NCBI GenBank assembly: GCA_026419785.1
Contig: JAODTK010000643.1
Coordinates: forward strand, 62,001-126,000
Source of the DNA: Sclerodactyla briareus
Lineage: Eukaryota; Echinodermata; Holothuroidea; Dendrochirotida; Sclerodactylidae
Direction: 5' to 3'
Length of the DNA stretch: 64,000 nucleotides
Below are positions 37,001 to 47,600 of this stretch, one piece after another; the first letter of the stretch is position 1; each line of letters begins with the position of its first letter. The notes under the pieces were generated by a model. The model saw only the letters and a program-made list of their open reading frames with translations, was not told the origin of the DNA and made no database searches. The translations under genes and the position numbers were made by a program.

Positions 37001-37963
37001 GTAAAGTGCCTTTCCGACCCATACCTGGAAAATGAGCGATAGTGAGTGAAAAAACTTTCATTGAAATAGCAATTCGCGGTGCCAGGGTGGTGATGATAGT
37101 GGTTACACTGTTATAAACCCATTCTCGAGCTTAAATTACTTTAACAATGCAATGAACTGCAACCGCGATTTGCGAAAACGATTGTCAATGTACCAGTATT
37201 GCTCTATACTCACGAGAAAAATCATTGTTTAGTTCCTTTTTTTTCTTCAAACCGGACCATGTTCCACATCGCCTAGGTTGGAAAACATGGTTTCTGTAAA
37301 CACTGTTTCACAGTGTCATTCTGGATGCACATACGGCAGTCCGTGTTTGGAGACTTGATATGTCGTAAAATATAGTCGACCGGTAGCAATTTACATGACA
37401 TACATTCAAGCACGTTTATCTAAAAAGGCTAACACCAAAAACTAACGTTGTCCACAGCCTATTTCCGAATGGTCGTGTGAACGGAAATATCACCGAATTC
37501 CTGGCATATTGACGTAAACTGCTATTTAATAGTGATTTTGTTGCCCACTGTGCGACATTCTGTTCTGCGCATTCGCAATTTTTTAGACATGTTTAAAACT
37601 GCCCGATGACCGAGGAAGCGGTGCTGATTTTGCCGCCTGGCTGCGACCGAGGTGACGGGATACCATGCACTACCCCTCTTTGGTTTGTCAGTGTATCTCA
37701 TATAGCGGTACTCACCCAGAGTGATGTTAGGGAGGAGGTCCGTACGGTTGTTTAGGCGCTCTATCTCAAACACCATAGCGTACATCCACTGGAGGCTCAT
37801 GGGGTTGATAGGACCACATCCCCTCCTGGCTGAAGGAAGTGGATATCAAAGAGCCCCCCGAGTAGCAGATCCCAGGACGATGGAATGAGGCTGGGTAAAG
37901 TTCTTCGTGTGAGTGTGCGTCCCCCATCCCGCTTGGTAGTGATAGCGAGAAACAGAAGTCCAT
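20384..37963 (-). CDS. Class C GPCR (mGluR/CaSR-like), whole gene, five exons
   Basis: This is a family C receptor: an extracellular Venus-flytrap ligand domain, a nine-cysteine domain and seven membrane helices at the cell surface. The exons found are 37963-37716, 34849-34762, 33465-33311, 30267-30029 and 22068-20384 (or ending 20446). All internal junctions agree in phase: exon 1 ends phase 1 in 'NITLG', exon 2 completes that Gly and continues 'FAIHDT', exons 2 and 3 both end phase 2, exon 4 starts by completing Gly before 'YFLMTV' and ends in Arg, and exon 5 completes that Arg. The order of motifs matches the family from the N-terminus to TM7. Reading frames are broken at least once in exons 1, 3 and 4 and about nine times in exon 5. 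Ligand (glutamate, calcium, amino acid or other) cannot be assigned. Signal peptide and C-tail limits are unsure. Confidence 0.88.
22069..28335. other. Intron 4 of the GPCR, distal part
   Basis: No coding block is recognised. Homopolymers lie at 22436-22450 (A), about 24511-24526 (T) and 25685-25707 (A). A 92-residue minus ORF at 22946-23224 was examined for receptor motifs without success. Confidence 0.5.
28336..28600 (-). pseudogene. hAT transposase C-terminal dimerisation domain fragment
   Basis: On the minus strand one frame has 'EIMFPTLPILLRMYWTL' and the next has 'PISAATAERAFSVLRTLKTY' followed by 'LRNVMGQL', ending at a TGA at 28338-28336. This is the conserved hAT dimerisation region ('FP.l..LL.i.LTLPvs.atAERsFS.Lr.lKtyLRs.M.q'). 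A one-base shift near 28540 separates the two parts. The catalytic core should lie at higher coordinates; the ORF at 28621-28878 shows no clear core motif, so the copy is probably truncated. It sits in intron 4 of the receptor, on the same strand. Confidence 0.85.
28978..29688. mobile_element. Inverted-repeat element with GC-rich termini (copy 1)
   Basis: The left end 'aagccgcgtttccatgcacg' and the right end 'cgtgcatggaaacgcggctt' are exact reverse complements, and pairing goes on through a G/C-rich 'gcgggcgggcggg' segment. A second inner inverted pair lies at 29047-29090 and 29599-29645. The inner part includes an (AAT)n tract and SINE-tail-like text. No transposase is seen. The target duplication is unclear: both flanks have 'cact', and TA is possible on the left only. 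Confidence 0.85.
29468..29537. repeat. (AAT)n microsatellite
   Basis: About 22 AAT units with two one-base interruptions, inside the inverted-repeat element. It yields a poly-Y/I/L minus ORF that is not a gene. Confidence 0.95.
29925..29962. repeat. T24-G14 homopolymer pair
   Basis: A run of T is followed directly by a run of G within intron 4, 67 bases from the donor of exon 4. Confidence 0.9.
30029..30267 (-). CDS. Class C GPCR exon 4
   Basis: After the acceptor 'taatctgaaag' the exon reads 'YFLMTVPPLDNQIRAL', the family's 'FfRTvPsD..Qa.Ai' block. A frame change then leads to 'VIVYYNWTTVFLLYSDD', 'GFSAKETFLKEA' and 'ACVSERVRI', the 'fnWtyV.l.ysdd.yG....e.f...a...gIC' region between the two lobes. 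The donor 'gtgagt' follows the phase-2 end 'GDEIR'. One frame break in 239 bases. Confidence 0.9.
30268..32974. other. Intron 3 of the GPCR, distal part
   Basis: No exon was identified. It contains a poly-C at 32100-32116 and a short tandem duplication at 31500-31645. Confidence 0.5.
31500..31645 (+). repeat. ~79-bp tandem duplication
   Basis: 'tattcaaggttcactgaatt' at 31500 recurs as 'tattcaaggctcactgaatt' at 31579, followed in both by 'ccaycccgactt', 'cac' and 'catgga'. Confidence 0.7.
32975..33263. mobile_element. Inverted-repeat element copy 2, left part missing
   Basis: From 'aatccaacaacattcataac' to 'gcatgaaaacacggctt' this matches the inner and right parts of the element at 28978-29688 ('cacctatttgaacacatatt', 'catgtttaaacc', 'gaaagtaaacaccggtgtt'). 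The left terminus and the GC-rich arm are absent. The right end is only 46 bases from the donor of GPCR exon 3. Confidence 0.85.
33311..33465 (-). CDS. Class C GPCR exon 3
   Basis: The exon starts after 'caacaatatgtcag' and reads 'VTVIGPRTNSAAVDTANLF', matching the conserved 'VIGP.SS..ai.vanLf' of the ligand domain. It continues after a one-base frame change with 'LPQVSYAASSTILS', matching 'iPQvSYaaTs..LS'. The donor is at 33310-33309 (GG|GTAATG). Exon start phase fits exon 2, and end phase fits exon 4. Confidence 0.88.
33466..34761. other. Intron 2 of the GPCR
   Basis: No gene. At 34300-34390 lies 'ccccccaatatt' followed by a G12 run and 'gctccggctcctacgc', similar in style to a repeat at 60.6 kb. 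Confidence 0.5.
34762..34849 (-). CDS. Class C GPCR exon 2
   Basis: The acceptor 'attcattttcccag' precedes an 88-base exon that reads 'FAIHDTRGDSSVAVYNSQAF'. This aligns with the family's 'GYRIFDTC....AL...L.F' stretch; the usual Cys after DT is Arg here. It starts with the two bases that complete the Gly of exon 1. A donor 'gtacat' follows at 34761. Phase agreement on both sides makes this short exon convincing despite its size. Confidence 0.8.
35583..35852. repeat. 135-bp tandem duplication in intron 1
   Basis: Two copies start at 35583 and 35718 ('tggacaaaaggtgttgca' / 'tggacaaaggtattgcat') and are about 95 percent alike by eye. The unit is a multiple of three, so the minus strand has an open 106-residue reading with a 45-residue repeat ('YQTALSVAACSVSR'). 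No known domain; it may be non-coding. Confidence 0.85.
36141..36528. mobile_element. MITE with ~45-bp inverted termini
   Basis: The left end 'gagctttagatttcacaacg' plus 'cgacggcaacggcaacgtat' matches the reverse complement of the right end 'cgttgccgttgccgttgc...gaatctaaagctc'. Flanks are CCTATATTATT on the left and CCTATTATT on the right, a probable 9-11-bp target duplication with a 2-base difference. No transposase. It lies in intron 1 of the GPCR. Confidence 0.85.
37716..37963 (-). CDS. Class C GPCR exon 1: start of ligand-binding domain
   Basis: A candidate Met lies at 37963. The exon encodes the first strand of the Venus-flytrap domain, 'DLLLGGLFDIHF', and then 'WMYAMVFEIERLNN' and 'DLLPNITLG', a hallmark of class C receptors ('AM.FAIE.IN....LLPN.TLG'). 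The first block is one frame away from the second and also one frame away from the upstream 'YPASFHRPG', so there are two frame changes. The donor 'gtgagt' follows at 37715-37710. A full signal peptide is not evident, and the true start could be further upstream. Confidence 0.85.
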
Positions 37964-40950
37964 GTTAAAAACATCTTCAAGTGTAGGATGTAGCTCCAGC
38001 AGGGCTTGTCAATTCCATTTCACTACTAGAGACGGATCGGCTGCTGCATTTTACAAGAAAAGAGGGAAACGGACTCCAGTAGTTTTACATTTGGTCCTGA
38101 TAAATCAAGAGCAACGTGCATGTGACTGCCGCAAATTAAAGGGTTGTGAATCGTACTAAATATAGCTGCGTGGGTAGTGCACTTAGTGTCGTCATGACAA
38201 GTTAAGGCTTCCATAACGTTTGTGAGATTTCCAACGATCAATCATAATTGTTGCTGGTCGGGCTGTAGGCTTTCTTTATGATACTTCTACTTGTCTATTT
38301 GACAGGCAGGCACAGTTCTGTGTCGGCTTAGTTCGGCACATTGCACATTGAAATCCGGTGAGCCCTTTCCTTTGTGTATGCTCGGACTTGTTCCCAATGG
38401 AATGATGATTTGGCGAGATTCAGTAAATAGTCGTGATTAGCAAAAGCCTTTACCGAGTGCATTGAGCACGAACGTTTAAAACTTCTCAACGATCGTTAGA
38501 TTTCGCGATAGACCTGTGTAGAGATAGAGACAAACAATAGTTGATGTGCCCTCAGCTCAGATGTTGGTTTATCAATAGAAAGAAATGCTTGCTTCCTGCT
38601 AACGATCAAGAGCTGTGATTCTTTGACTGTCGCATGTATGTGCTTGGTGTATACTTGCTTTTGTGTGAACGTCCACTTATGAACACAGGTTTGAACTGGT
38701 CTAAAATGATGATACTTATACTGGTATGTAGTTTTTCCATGCGGATAGGGCATCATTATTGCCTGGGGTTATGTCAAAGCTCTTTAGGTCAACATCAAAA
38801 TGGATACTCCCGACATTATTGGACAATGCTCAGGTAACTGTTAGTTTGACTTTGCTGCGAAATTGGAGCGTTGCTTAAATTATGTCCCCCCCCCAATTTA
38901 TTTCTTACTGTTTATAGGTAGGCTAGGGGAGAATATCAAAATTCAATTCTCTGACACTATAATACTACACTCAGATCTGCAATCCTTCGTTATCTCCAAG
39001 AAATTCCACAGAATAGCATTGTATTAACATAATAGCAATGAAGGCCAATGGGTCAGTTAAAGAGTGCTTCAAACTACACAGGTGAAAAAGGGTTTTTTGG
39101 GCATATTAGAACCACACACCCCAAATTTGGAGGTTCTAGCATGTTGCATTGTTGAGATATTTCAATTTACTTTGGATGAACTGAGGAATCTTTGACATCA
39201 CCTGATCACGGGGACGACGCGAAGGCCGTCTATGGACCCTACACAAACAATACTGCATTTCTGTGCCATTATGACAGCAGAAAGATCGTTCTTTTAAAAT
39301 TAACGATTTGTTGTTTCCAGTCCAGTCATATTATGACCATTGGCCTTTAACATAGGATTATAATCACATGCATACTGAACAATGAATTTCATGCCAGTAC
39401 CACAAAACCTTCGACCTGATATTTGAAATAGTTTTTATATACTTGGCATATAATGATCTGAAGAATATGGGACACAGGCGTATGTGGTGAATATTAACTA
39501 TTATGTTCACATCGTTAGTAACAATGCAGGTTTCAACAGTAATGGTGATATATTGTTTTTCATTGCCAGATGGCCATTCTCTGAGGGGGTGGCCCAAGGA
39601 TAGTAGGTTCTTCAACCATTGAATACCCATACTGCTACTGGAGGGAAATATTAAAATCTGCCCGAAATTTGAATTTTCCCAGTAGTGTACTTCTAAATAT
39701 CGGAAACCAGTATATAGGCGACTCCAGAGATTGAGAATTGAATGTCTGGGAAAACTGAGTTGAATCTATACCAGCATGTCGATGTTCTCGTATACAACCT
39801 TGAGGTAACTTTGCTAGCTGTGCACTATTGATTTCTTATATCCATTCTACGCCTTGAATTATAAAGCTCGTATCACCTACGTTCGCTATTAAACAATGAT
39901 AGGAAAGAAAGTTAAAATTGTTGCACACGCTGTAACAGCGCCTAGATGCAGGGGGCTAATGATCCCGACACCCTCGTCCCGGTCCCATCCCCGAGAATGG
40001 CAGACACGGGGCTTGTTCCTGAACAGCAAATTCCTTCCCTGCTCCCAACTGCCCAAGTCAACAAGAGCAAGCAAAGGATAAATAAATAGCGCCCATGTCG
40101 TTACCAATATCGTTGAAAATGCTGACAATGCTTTTAATTTACTCTTCTCCCTTATTCGTAGTCTCCTCATAAGCTTGGATACTCACGCGCCAAACATTCA
40201 TCAACGGGGAAAAAGTTCAATACAACAATTCACTTTATCGCAAGAAATGACCACACCGGCACCTGCAACCGCTCTGTTCACGACAAGGAATAGACAACGG
40301 CATCTATATTGAAGTGAAATCAAATGACTTTGCCGAACATGATTTCTCCCTTTCTTCTGATGTTCTCAATTAAATTTACTGACTCCCATGGCCAAGTCGC
40401 TGCAAGTTACGCAAGTGGTTCCTGTGGAATTCAAAACGAGCCGTCGTCAAGACAATGATTTGATAGAATCTCGATGCATGGACAAAAAACAAAAACGGTG
40501 GTTATAATATACTGGTATCAGTTTCCACCGACGATGCAAAAGGGTTTTAGTTCGGCTAGTAACCCACGCCGCTGTTCGTAAAGCGACAATTGGGTCCATT
40601 GAATTCCGGCATGCACTCTAATAAAATATCAGTAGGATAGGCATATAGGCCGAGCGTTTTCGGGAACCAATCGCAAACAATCCGGCAACGATATGATATG
40701 ATAACTTTCACAAAAATATCCCCGACCGTCTCATGAGAAACCGTCTCTGTGAAATCCTTGGGCTTATTCACACAATCGTTACCGAGTGGTGGGTAGGTTC
40801 TTCCCGGTAAGTAATTAATGAACGTAAACCCAGACCGAGCGGGTTTTATACCGATGTCAACAAAGTTCGCCTATATTTGGTACGGATTGATTGCTCCAAT
40901 TACGAAAGAAGAAAGAAAGAAACAACGCGACAGCAAAGTCGTTCATATCA
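37964..40950. other. No recognised gene
   Basis: Flank upstream of GPCR exon 1. A minus ORF at 39889-40170 has one hydrophobic stretch ('ILVTTWALFIYPLLALV') but no family match. A minus ORF at 40556-40771 has a few cysteines and no clear module. Confidence 0.35.
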
Positions 40951-40959
40951 AGCTCGGGC

Positions 40960-41409
40960 AAGATGTCGAGGCAATATTTTATTATCATTCACACAGGCTA
41001 CGGTGTAGTTGGTATACTAGTTATATTTCGATGTCTGAAATCAGCTTACGCATGAGCCAAGAGACAACTAGTCCTACGACAACATTCCCAGAATCCAGGC
41101 GAATCGTTTCTTGAACCTATGGGCACTGGTATTGCCGGATATCTACCCTAACGCAGAACAATCTCAGATTGTTTCCTGTATATGACAAAAGTGCACTTAG
41201 CTGAGCTACAGCGCCCGAACGGTCACCGTTTTGGCCGTCAGATGATTGTACCCGAGACGCAATTGCTAACGATTACAAATCACGACACCATTACCCGACC
41301 GTCAGAAGAAACTTGTTATGATCAGAAATCCCCGGTAGATACCGTGTATGAAATACCTGTTTCTAGCAGACTGTTGAGCGAACTGGATGCTAAGAGTAGC
41401 TATCTCTGA
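40960..41409 (+). CDS. Possible membrane protein C-terminus (unassigned)
   Basis: I do not recognise this. In one forward frame a hydrophobic segment, 'YFIIIHTGYGVVGILVIFRC', is followed within 200 bases and across frame changes by hydrophilic text. The last part (41182-41409) is an open frame ending 'KSSYL' stop, with 'ETCYDQKSPVDTVYEIP'. This looks like a single membrane span plus a tyrosine-containing cytoplasmic tail, but no ectodomain or splice model supports it. It could be chance. Confidence 0.25.
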
Positions 41410-42059
41410 ACGGGCTGTCGGGAGACCGATGTACCTCAGGCCCTTAACCAGTTCAGGATTATATTCCTCTACCTATCACGTTCTAGCACTTGTCTTACTA
41501 TTTGCCTATTACTAAAAATTGCCATAAGTAAAAAAACGTTGAAAGTAATTTGTTAATGATAATAAACTGTCTCATTTGCCTTTCCTAATGAGCTCAAAAC
41601 GACCGCCATGTGAGACGAATTTCGGTGGAACTATTTGAACAATTATTCATTCCACTCCCACTGCGTCTTGATGATGGTCCGGAATTGCGTACCAATTCTA
41701 CGACCAGGGTAGTCTGTAAACCGCATCGATCATTTTGGGAAAGTCGCTTTTTTAGTCTCAGACGTGGAACTATTATCCATAACACCTTGCTGTGTGAGTA
41801 TAAAATAGTGCATTTCGCGAGAGTCTCACAGTCAGAAACGTAACCAAACGACTCTTACTCGACGACCCCACATGGTTAATTCCCATCAGGTATTTTCCGC
41901 CCAATTCAACGTTGTTTCACTTTCGCTCATCATTTGAGCTGTAGTTTTGGAACGAAAAAGACATTACTAAATGATTTACACTATGCTCAGACGAAAAAAA
42001 AAAAGGCTAATTTGCATTTTTTTTTGTCCTTTCTCTCATTTCTCATGGGTTGAGATGTC

Positions 42060-42790
42060 CCTAAGAAAGTGCCTTATTCCGAAATTCAGTTGTGTACATG
42101 GGTCATTTGAGATCAATCAAGCCGCAGGGTCATGTGGCATTACAGCCACTCCGGATAGATGTAGAGAAATAAGGAATTACCCCAATTCCTCATAATCTGA
42201 AGACGCAGTGAGAAGATTCGTGGGAGCAGTGAAGTATGTAGCAGGATTTTCCCACCTGTTCAGCATTTGAACCTCTGCATGCCTTGAGTAAGAAACGAAA
42301 GGGTTTTCAGTGGCTAATGAACATAACACACGTTCGAAGCGTAAAGGATCTTTTGTGTGAACCCCCAGTTCTGTTCAGGCCAAAGAAGTTAGGACGCTTC
42401 GCAATTCACAGTTGACACCTCACGGAGTAGCCACACGCTCTTATGTTACTCAAGTTATTTGATGGGAAGGAACAAATTTGGGTTCTTACTCTAGATTCCT
42501 GTCATTTTTTAGGCATGCTTGCGTTACAGTGTGGACAGAGCTAGGAGTTATTGGATTGATCATAATGTGTCTGCGTTCAAACATTTGTTGAGAGGGGGAG
42601 TTGAGTGACGCTTATGTGACCATTGGCTATTGTTGATATTTGAATCAAAGCATGAAACCTCCCACAACTCAAGTTGGAAGGATGTTGTTCAGGTTATCTG
42701 AGTACACTTTTAGGGTTTGCTACAAGAAGGATCAGAGATGGTTTGGCCTCTGATTATTCTGTCCAGAGCACCATAAACTGGTGACGCCGA
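42060..42790 (+). pseudogene. Ty3/Gypsy-like pol remnant (end of RT through RNase H)
   Basis: Blocks in order across frames match Ty3/Gypsy pol: 'YMGHL', 'RRFVGAVKYVAGFSHLFS' (family 'l..FlGl..Yyr.FI..fs'), 'EPLHALSKKRKGFQW', 'VKDLLCEPPVL', 'GRFAIHS', then 'LFRLSEYTFRVCYKK' and 'ILSRAP' (family 'r..l.L.eydf.v.ykkG....aD.LSR'). Several stops and shifts break it. No LTRs or integrase motifs were found; a Gypsy-like linker may run on to about 43230. Confidence 0.82.
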
Positions 42791-43230
42791 AATTGATAGA
42801 GCCCCCCCCCTTGCCTTCTCAGCGATCTCAGAAGCGAACTTGCCAAGCATTGAAAGCAGGACAACTTAATCTGTCATGACACGTGCTAGTGCTAAAATTA
42901 AAGAAGGTAGCGGCCCCAAACATTTTTCCGCCGGAAAAATTGTCTGATAGTTCTGAAAAATCTCAGAATCTTGCAGCACCCACCTACGCCGGATATTACG
43001 CCTCTCCCCTCCGTAGTTCCCTCCTCAGCGATGAAATTGGTGAGGCAAAGTCTAACGACTCTTTGCCATCTGTAGAACCCCAATTGGGAAGGAAATCCTA
43101 CGCCCCAGTCAACGCTGGGTAGAGTTGGACAGCGAGTTAGAGGTCAGTCCCCAAATTCCTAGTGTGACTAGGGAAACGAGAAACAAAGGAAAGGAGCAGC
43201 CAAGTAGACCTTCCTGTTGAGCCACGTTTG
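42791..43230 (+). other. Possible continuation of the Gypsy remnant
   Basis: It begins right after 'ILSRAP' and contains 'VMTRASAKIKEG' and a 79-residue ORF (42883-43122). Some Gypsy polyproteins carry a similar linker between RNase H and integrase. No HHCC or DDE motif is seen. Confidence 0.35.
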
Positions 43231-43282
43231 GTTGATAAGCTTAGTAGTAACGTAACGTGAGAGATGTACCTTCGACTTGTAT

Positions 43283-43334
43283 ACCACACCTAACCATTAT
43301 ATATATATATATGAAATATAGTAGATATAGATAA

Positions 43335-43365
<31 letters not shown>

Positions 43366-43460
43366 TATATATATATATAATATAGATATATATATATATA
43401 TATATATACATTATATAATATATATATATATATATATTATATAGATATATATATATTATA
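43283..43460. repeat. (AT)n tract
   Basis: About 175 bases of AT/TA repeats with short interruptions, self-complementary. The overlapping poly-YI ORF is not a gene. Confidence 0.95.
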
Positions 43461-43844
43461 TTTAATTTTGCCCGAATTTTGTGGGTCACCGGGAATGCAT
43501 TTTCACTACCAAACCAGCAATGTTTGGGGGGGGGGGAGGTGTTCCATTACGCAGGGTACTGAGAGTAGGAGCCAGAAGATTGAAGATTGAGTGGTCTATG
43601 CTTCATTGTAGAATTGCCCTTCCGAACTTTCGTCGACTGTCGTACCTTCCCAGTCTCGTCTAAAACTAAACTTTAAAAACTAAAAAAAAATTCACCCAGT
43701 GTTTTCTGATAGATTTAATGTTCTGAATATTTGTCTTCGTAGCTGTTATTGCTCTCAGTCTTCTTGTTTTTCTGTATTCTCGTAGGAGCGCGTTAGAAGT
43801 TAGTTAGTTCTATCAAATCCTCATTATATCATTATTTGATAATT

Positions 43845-43955
43845 ATTATAATTATTATTATTATTATTATTATTATATTATTATTATTATTACATTTCTT
43901 ATGATTATGATTACTATTATTACTATTATTATATTATTATTATTATTATTAATAT
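43845..43955. repeat. (ATT)n microsatellite
   Basis: Trinucleotide ATT array with interruptions. Confidence 0.9.
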
Positions 43956-44411
43956 ATTTCAATATATCCCATTTGTATTCTCAAAGGCAACAAAACTTCT
44001 TCGGAGTCATAAGCATAGAGGGTCGGTAGATCAATTAGGTGATTTAAATTAGTATTAGCGGGTAGAGTGAGATTCGTTATAACGATTGCTATGTCGATCG
44101 ATGGAATATTTTCCTTCGTTGTTATTTTTTTTCTTAGAGGGACAGTAACTGAATACTATCGTTTCTGGAAATTTGCCATATAGTTTGCCTCCATTCTGTG
44201 TAATTCATCACACAGGCATGATCATTACTTTAAAAGAAAAACAAGAGAAAGATTTTACCCGAAATAGTTAGCGACTGCCCTCGAAAGAAAGGGACCAGAA
44301 GCCAGACCGAGGAACAGTTCCTGAAGTTAAGGGATGAAAATAATTCTGGGCCACGACGGTGCTAAAGTGAATAAATCGAAAAATCTCGTAGACTTTCTAG
44401 GTTTTTATTAA

Positions 44412-44640
44412 ACACCTGAACTCTAAAATTCTAGTCAAAATGAATAGAATACTTCAGAGGGGCCGAATAGAATCTAATCAAATATTTGACTAGATTCGGT
44501 TCATATATGACATTTTGGCTCAAAACTATCATTTTTTTTAAAAATAAACGAATCTAGTCAAATATTGACTAGATTCTATTCGTGGCCCCTCTGATAGTAT
44601 TCTATTCAAATTTATTGACTAGAATGTTTTTAGAGGTGAA
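44412..44640. mobile_element. Fold-back element, ~90-bp arms
   Basis: The left arm (44412-44506) and right arm (44547-44640) are near reverse complements: 'ctctaaaattctagtcaa', 'tgaatagaatac', 'cagaggggcc', 'gaatagaatcta' and 'tttgactagattcg' pair with their counterparts. The loop is about 40 bases. Within each arm 'ctagtcaaatattgactag' is itself palindromic. No coding part. Confidence 0.88.
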
Positions 44641-47519
44641 TTTTGAAAAGGACCATGTTCACCCGTGATCCGAGAATGCACGTGTAATATCTGACGAATG
44701 AGAAGATGAAAGAGCCTGATGCATACCGGTAGGGCACCTACTTAGAATAATAAACACATTGTTCTAGAAGAAATATAGACAAATCTTGTTTATAAACTAT
44801 CTATATATAATTTTAGCATTAGGCATTTCGCTCGGATGGTTGAAGGGTTTTGAAAGGCCCATGGACCGCATCATGTAACTGGCACTGCTCCGCAGAAGAG
44901 CCTTATACCGTCCCCCCTCCCCCTCCCTCCCCCCCCCACCCTTCCCCCCCCCCCCCTCCGCGAACGAGGAACTCCGCACCATGCTCACTACAGTCCCTAC
45001 ATGATATTGTACAAGCTATCCTAGCCTTACCCCAGCTAAGTTCTGCAAAACTGGAAACAGACAACGGTTAATAGGCTTATTAGAGTCACATGTATGGTCG
45101 ATAGGATTACGAGCCAATGGGGACCGGCTTGATATTTACAGCTCTTGAGATAAAATATAAGATATATCACAGTTTATCAAGTTGAGCGGCCAATTACTTG
45201 ATTTCTAGTTTCACAATGAAAAGGTTGGAAGAAAAAAGGGATTCATTTCTATAACTCAAAAAAGTTGCTATCTCGAGCGGCTTAAAATGGGGATAGTGTG
45301 GGCACAGGGAAAACTCTCTTAGAAGGAATCGGGTGCCGCTGACCTAGGACCGATAAAAAAGAAAGGGGGAGGGGGAGAAAAGATATCCATATTTCTTCTC
45401 CTACAAGAAGACTGGCATATCGTGATCTGATTTTTATCATGGTTCCATTGATGGATGGGAAATGTGGGGGGTGGTGGACGGGCCTCTAAATTATACGGGG
45501 TTGCATCTGAGCCCACGAGGCGCAGGTTCTGAGTTGGCATGATCGAGCGTAGAAAACAGATTTCAAATTTAGGCCTATATAAGTCTTTGGCTACCAGGAC
45601 TGAAACATGCTCATGTTGTGGGGCCCTATATAATGGATACATAAGAGCAATGGGAATTTTACCCACAAGCAAAAAGTTAAATCACGATAGGTCAAGTAAT
45701 AAACGAACGCGGCGTTAACTTTAAGTAATACGTACAGCTCGAAATATTTTTATGTTTCTGACTGTCAACGACAATCAAACCTGAATCGACAAAATTATAG
45801 TTAGGCCCTATTCCATACTTTTACTATGCTTCTAGAAACAAAATCAATAGTTAGCCAAAATGTCAGCGTGTTCTAAACTGGTCATGAGCGTCTACAGGTT
45901 CTATCAGATGATACGGTATGGTACAAAGTTGTATAATCGATGGCCTCTAAGAAAAGAATGCTCCCCGCAGAGACAGATATGAAAAGTAATCATACAGATA
46001 ACATACACATCGACGGTGAATCTCGAAGTTGACAAATAATCAGGACACTTCCTTACGGTCACCATCGTTCATAAAATAACAATAATAATAACCGTGCTTA
46101 TATAGCGCTTTCGATACAGGCTTGAGGCGCTTCCGAAGAGACAACCCCGATTCATCAGTGTATTGTACACCCGTACTGGACAGCACGTATTGATGGCTTG
46201 TTGTGGTCTTACCAAATTATAAAAAGAGCACATGCCTACACACCCCGACGCCTCCGCCCTCTTACCGACGATGAATTTATACCTTTATGAACAGTTGATA
46301 TGCTTTACTTTAATTCAAGTGCGTACCAACGTCGCGCTATCAGCCTATGCTTACTCACGACGGAGAATAAAACCCCGATAATTTCAGGTTGGTAAATACA
46401 ATCAATGACGAACTAACCGAGTGTGTCAAGCTGGAGTAATTTAATCACTTTCAGCGGAGGTTACTCCATGTTTGTTGAGTGAGTGCCCCGTAGGTTAACA
46501 GTGTTATGCCAAGATGTCAACTGGTTACGTTAATTATTATTTACACAAATGGGGGAGAATTTGATTTCCGGGAACGAATAACTGAGGAAAATGAGAATTC
46601 CACCGTGAATGCCCAAGTATCTGATCTTTGTACCCGGCCTCATAGCTGAGTCATAGGCTCGTATTCATTGGTTACATGTAGGTTATCGTATTTGTAGGCC
46701 TAAATAACTCGTGAGTATACTATGAAGCGGAAGTAAGTGGACACACTGGCAGGTCTGTAGGTGTATACTGTAACGTTAAAAACGTATTAAAAATACTCCC
46801 TTTTCGTAGGTCTTATGACAAGAACGAAATTACCAGAGCCGTTCCATACTGTCATGATCCCGCAGTGTGACGTAGCCAATCGGTTTGTTTCGGCGCGCTC
46901 GGTTACGTTAGGGTGACAGTAATTTAGGTCTACGTCACCACTATATGACGATTCATTGTGGTGTCTGCAGCATAGCTACTCAGAGCGGAGAGCCATTTTA
47001 ATTCTTAGTTCATACATTCTATCGGGTTCGTTCCGTGCTTTAATTCACCACGCAGGCGCATAGTCAACCGGAAAGCACATCGTGTGCATCTAAAAGCCCA
47101 CAGTTCCAAAAACGTTTGAGCAAATGATCGAACCCTGATTGTTCGGCATAATTAACTAGTCCGGTCGAGCTAGGAATTCTGTAACTTTTCAACAGCCTGA
47201 ACTTTCATCTAGGTTGGATATTCTCCTCCCAAAATTTGGGTTTGCCTGAATGGAGTTCTAGCTGTGAACATCCTCACGGGACGACGCTAGGAGGATCCTC
47301 CATCAGCAATTCGGACCCATTTTACATTGACGATTTTCTAACGATGCGTACTTTTGAAAGATTCATACCGTTCGAGTGGCGCGGACCATCCATCCATTCA
47401 TCCATCCATCCATCCATCAGCTGTGGCCTTCTCTCCTCCGGATTCGTTCGCCCATTCCCACTGACCATTTATAAGTTTTCTCCGTCGATTGTATCGGGAT
47501 CTGCGTTCCAGATGGGTGA
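44641..47519. other. No recognised gene; SINE tail and simple repeats
   Basis: Contains pyrimidine runs at 44918-44957, a SINE-tail fragment 'cttatatagcgctttcga' at 46090-46115 and (ATCC)n at 47385-47418. Short ORFs lack known motifs. Confidence 0.45.
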
Positions 47520-47600
47520 GCTAGGTTTTGTGTCAGTCCAAAATGTTCAAGGGTTTTCCCATTGCTCTCTGGAATGACCTCATTGTCAACCCAAGTTTCT
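47520..47600 (+). pseudogene. Possible LINE 3' ORF tail
   Basis: A forward frame reads 'FPIALWNDLIVN', similar to the 'FP.alWN.LP' end of LINE reverse transcriptase ORFs. It is very short, so weak. Confidence 0.3.

Noticed and set aside
39889..40170. Minus ORF with a hydrophobic stretch as a class A GPCR helix
   Set aside because: Only one candidate helix and no conserved receptor motif.
43241..43489. 82-residue minus ORF made of Y and I
   Set aside because: Translation of the (AT)n tract.
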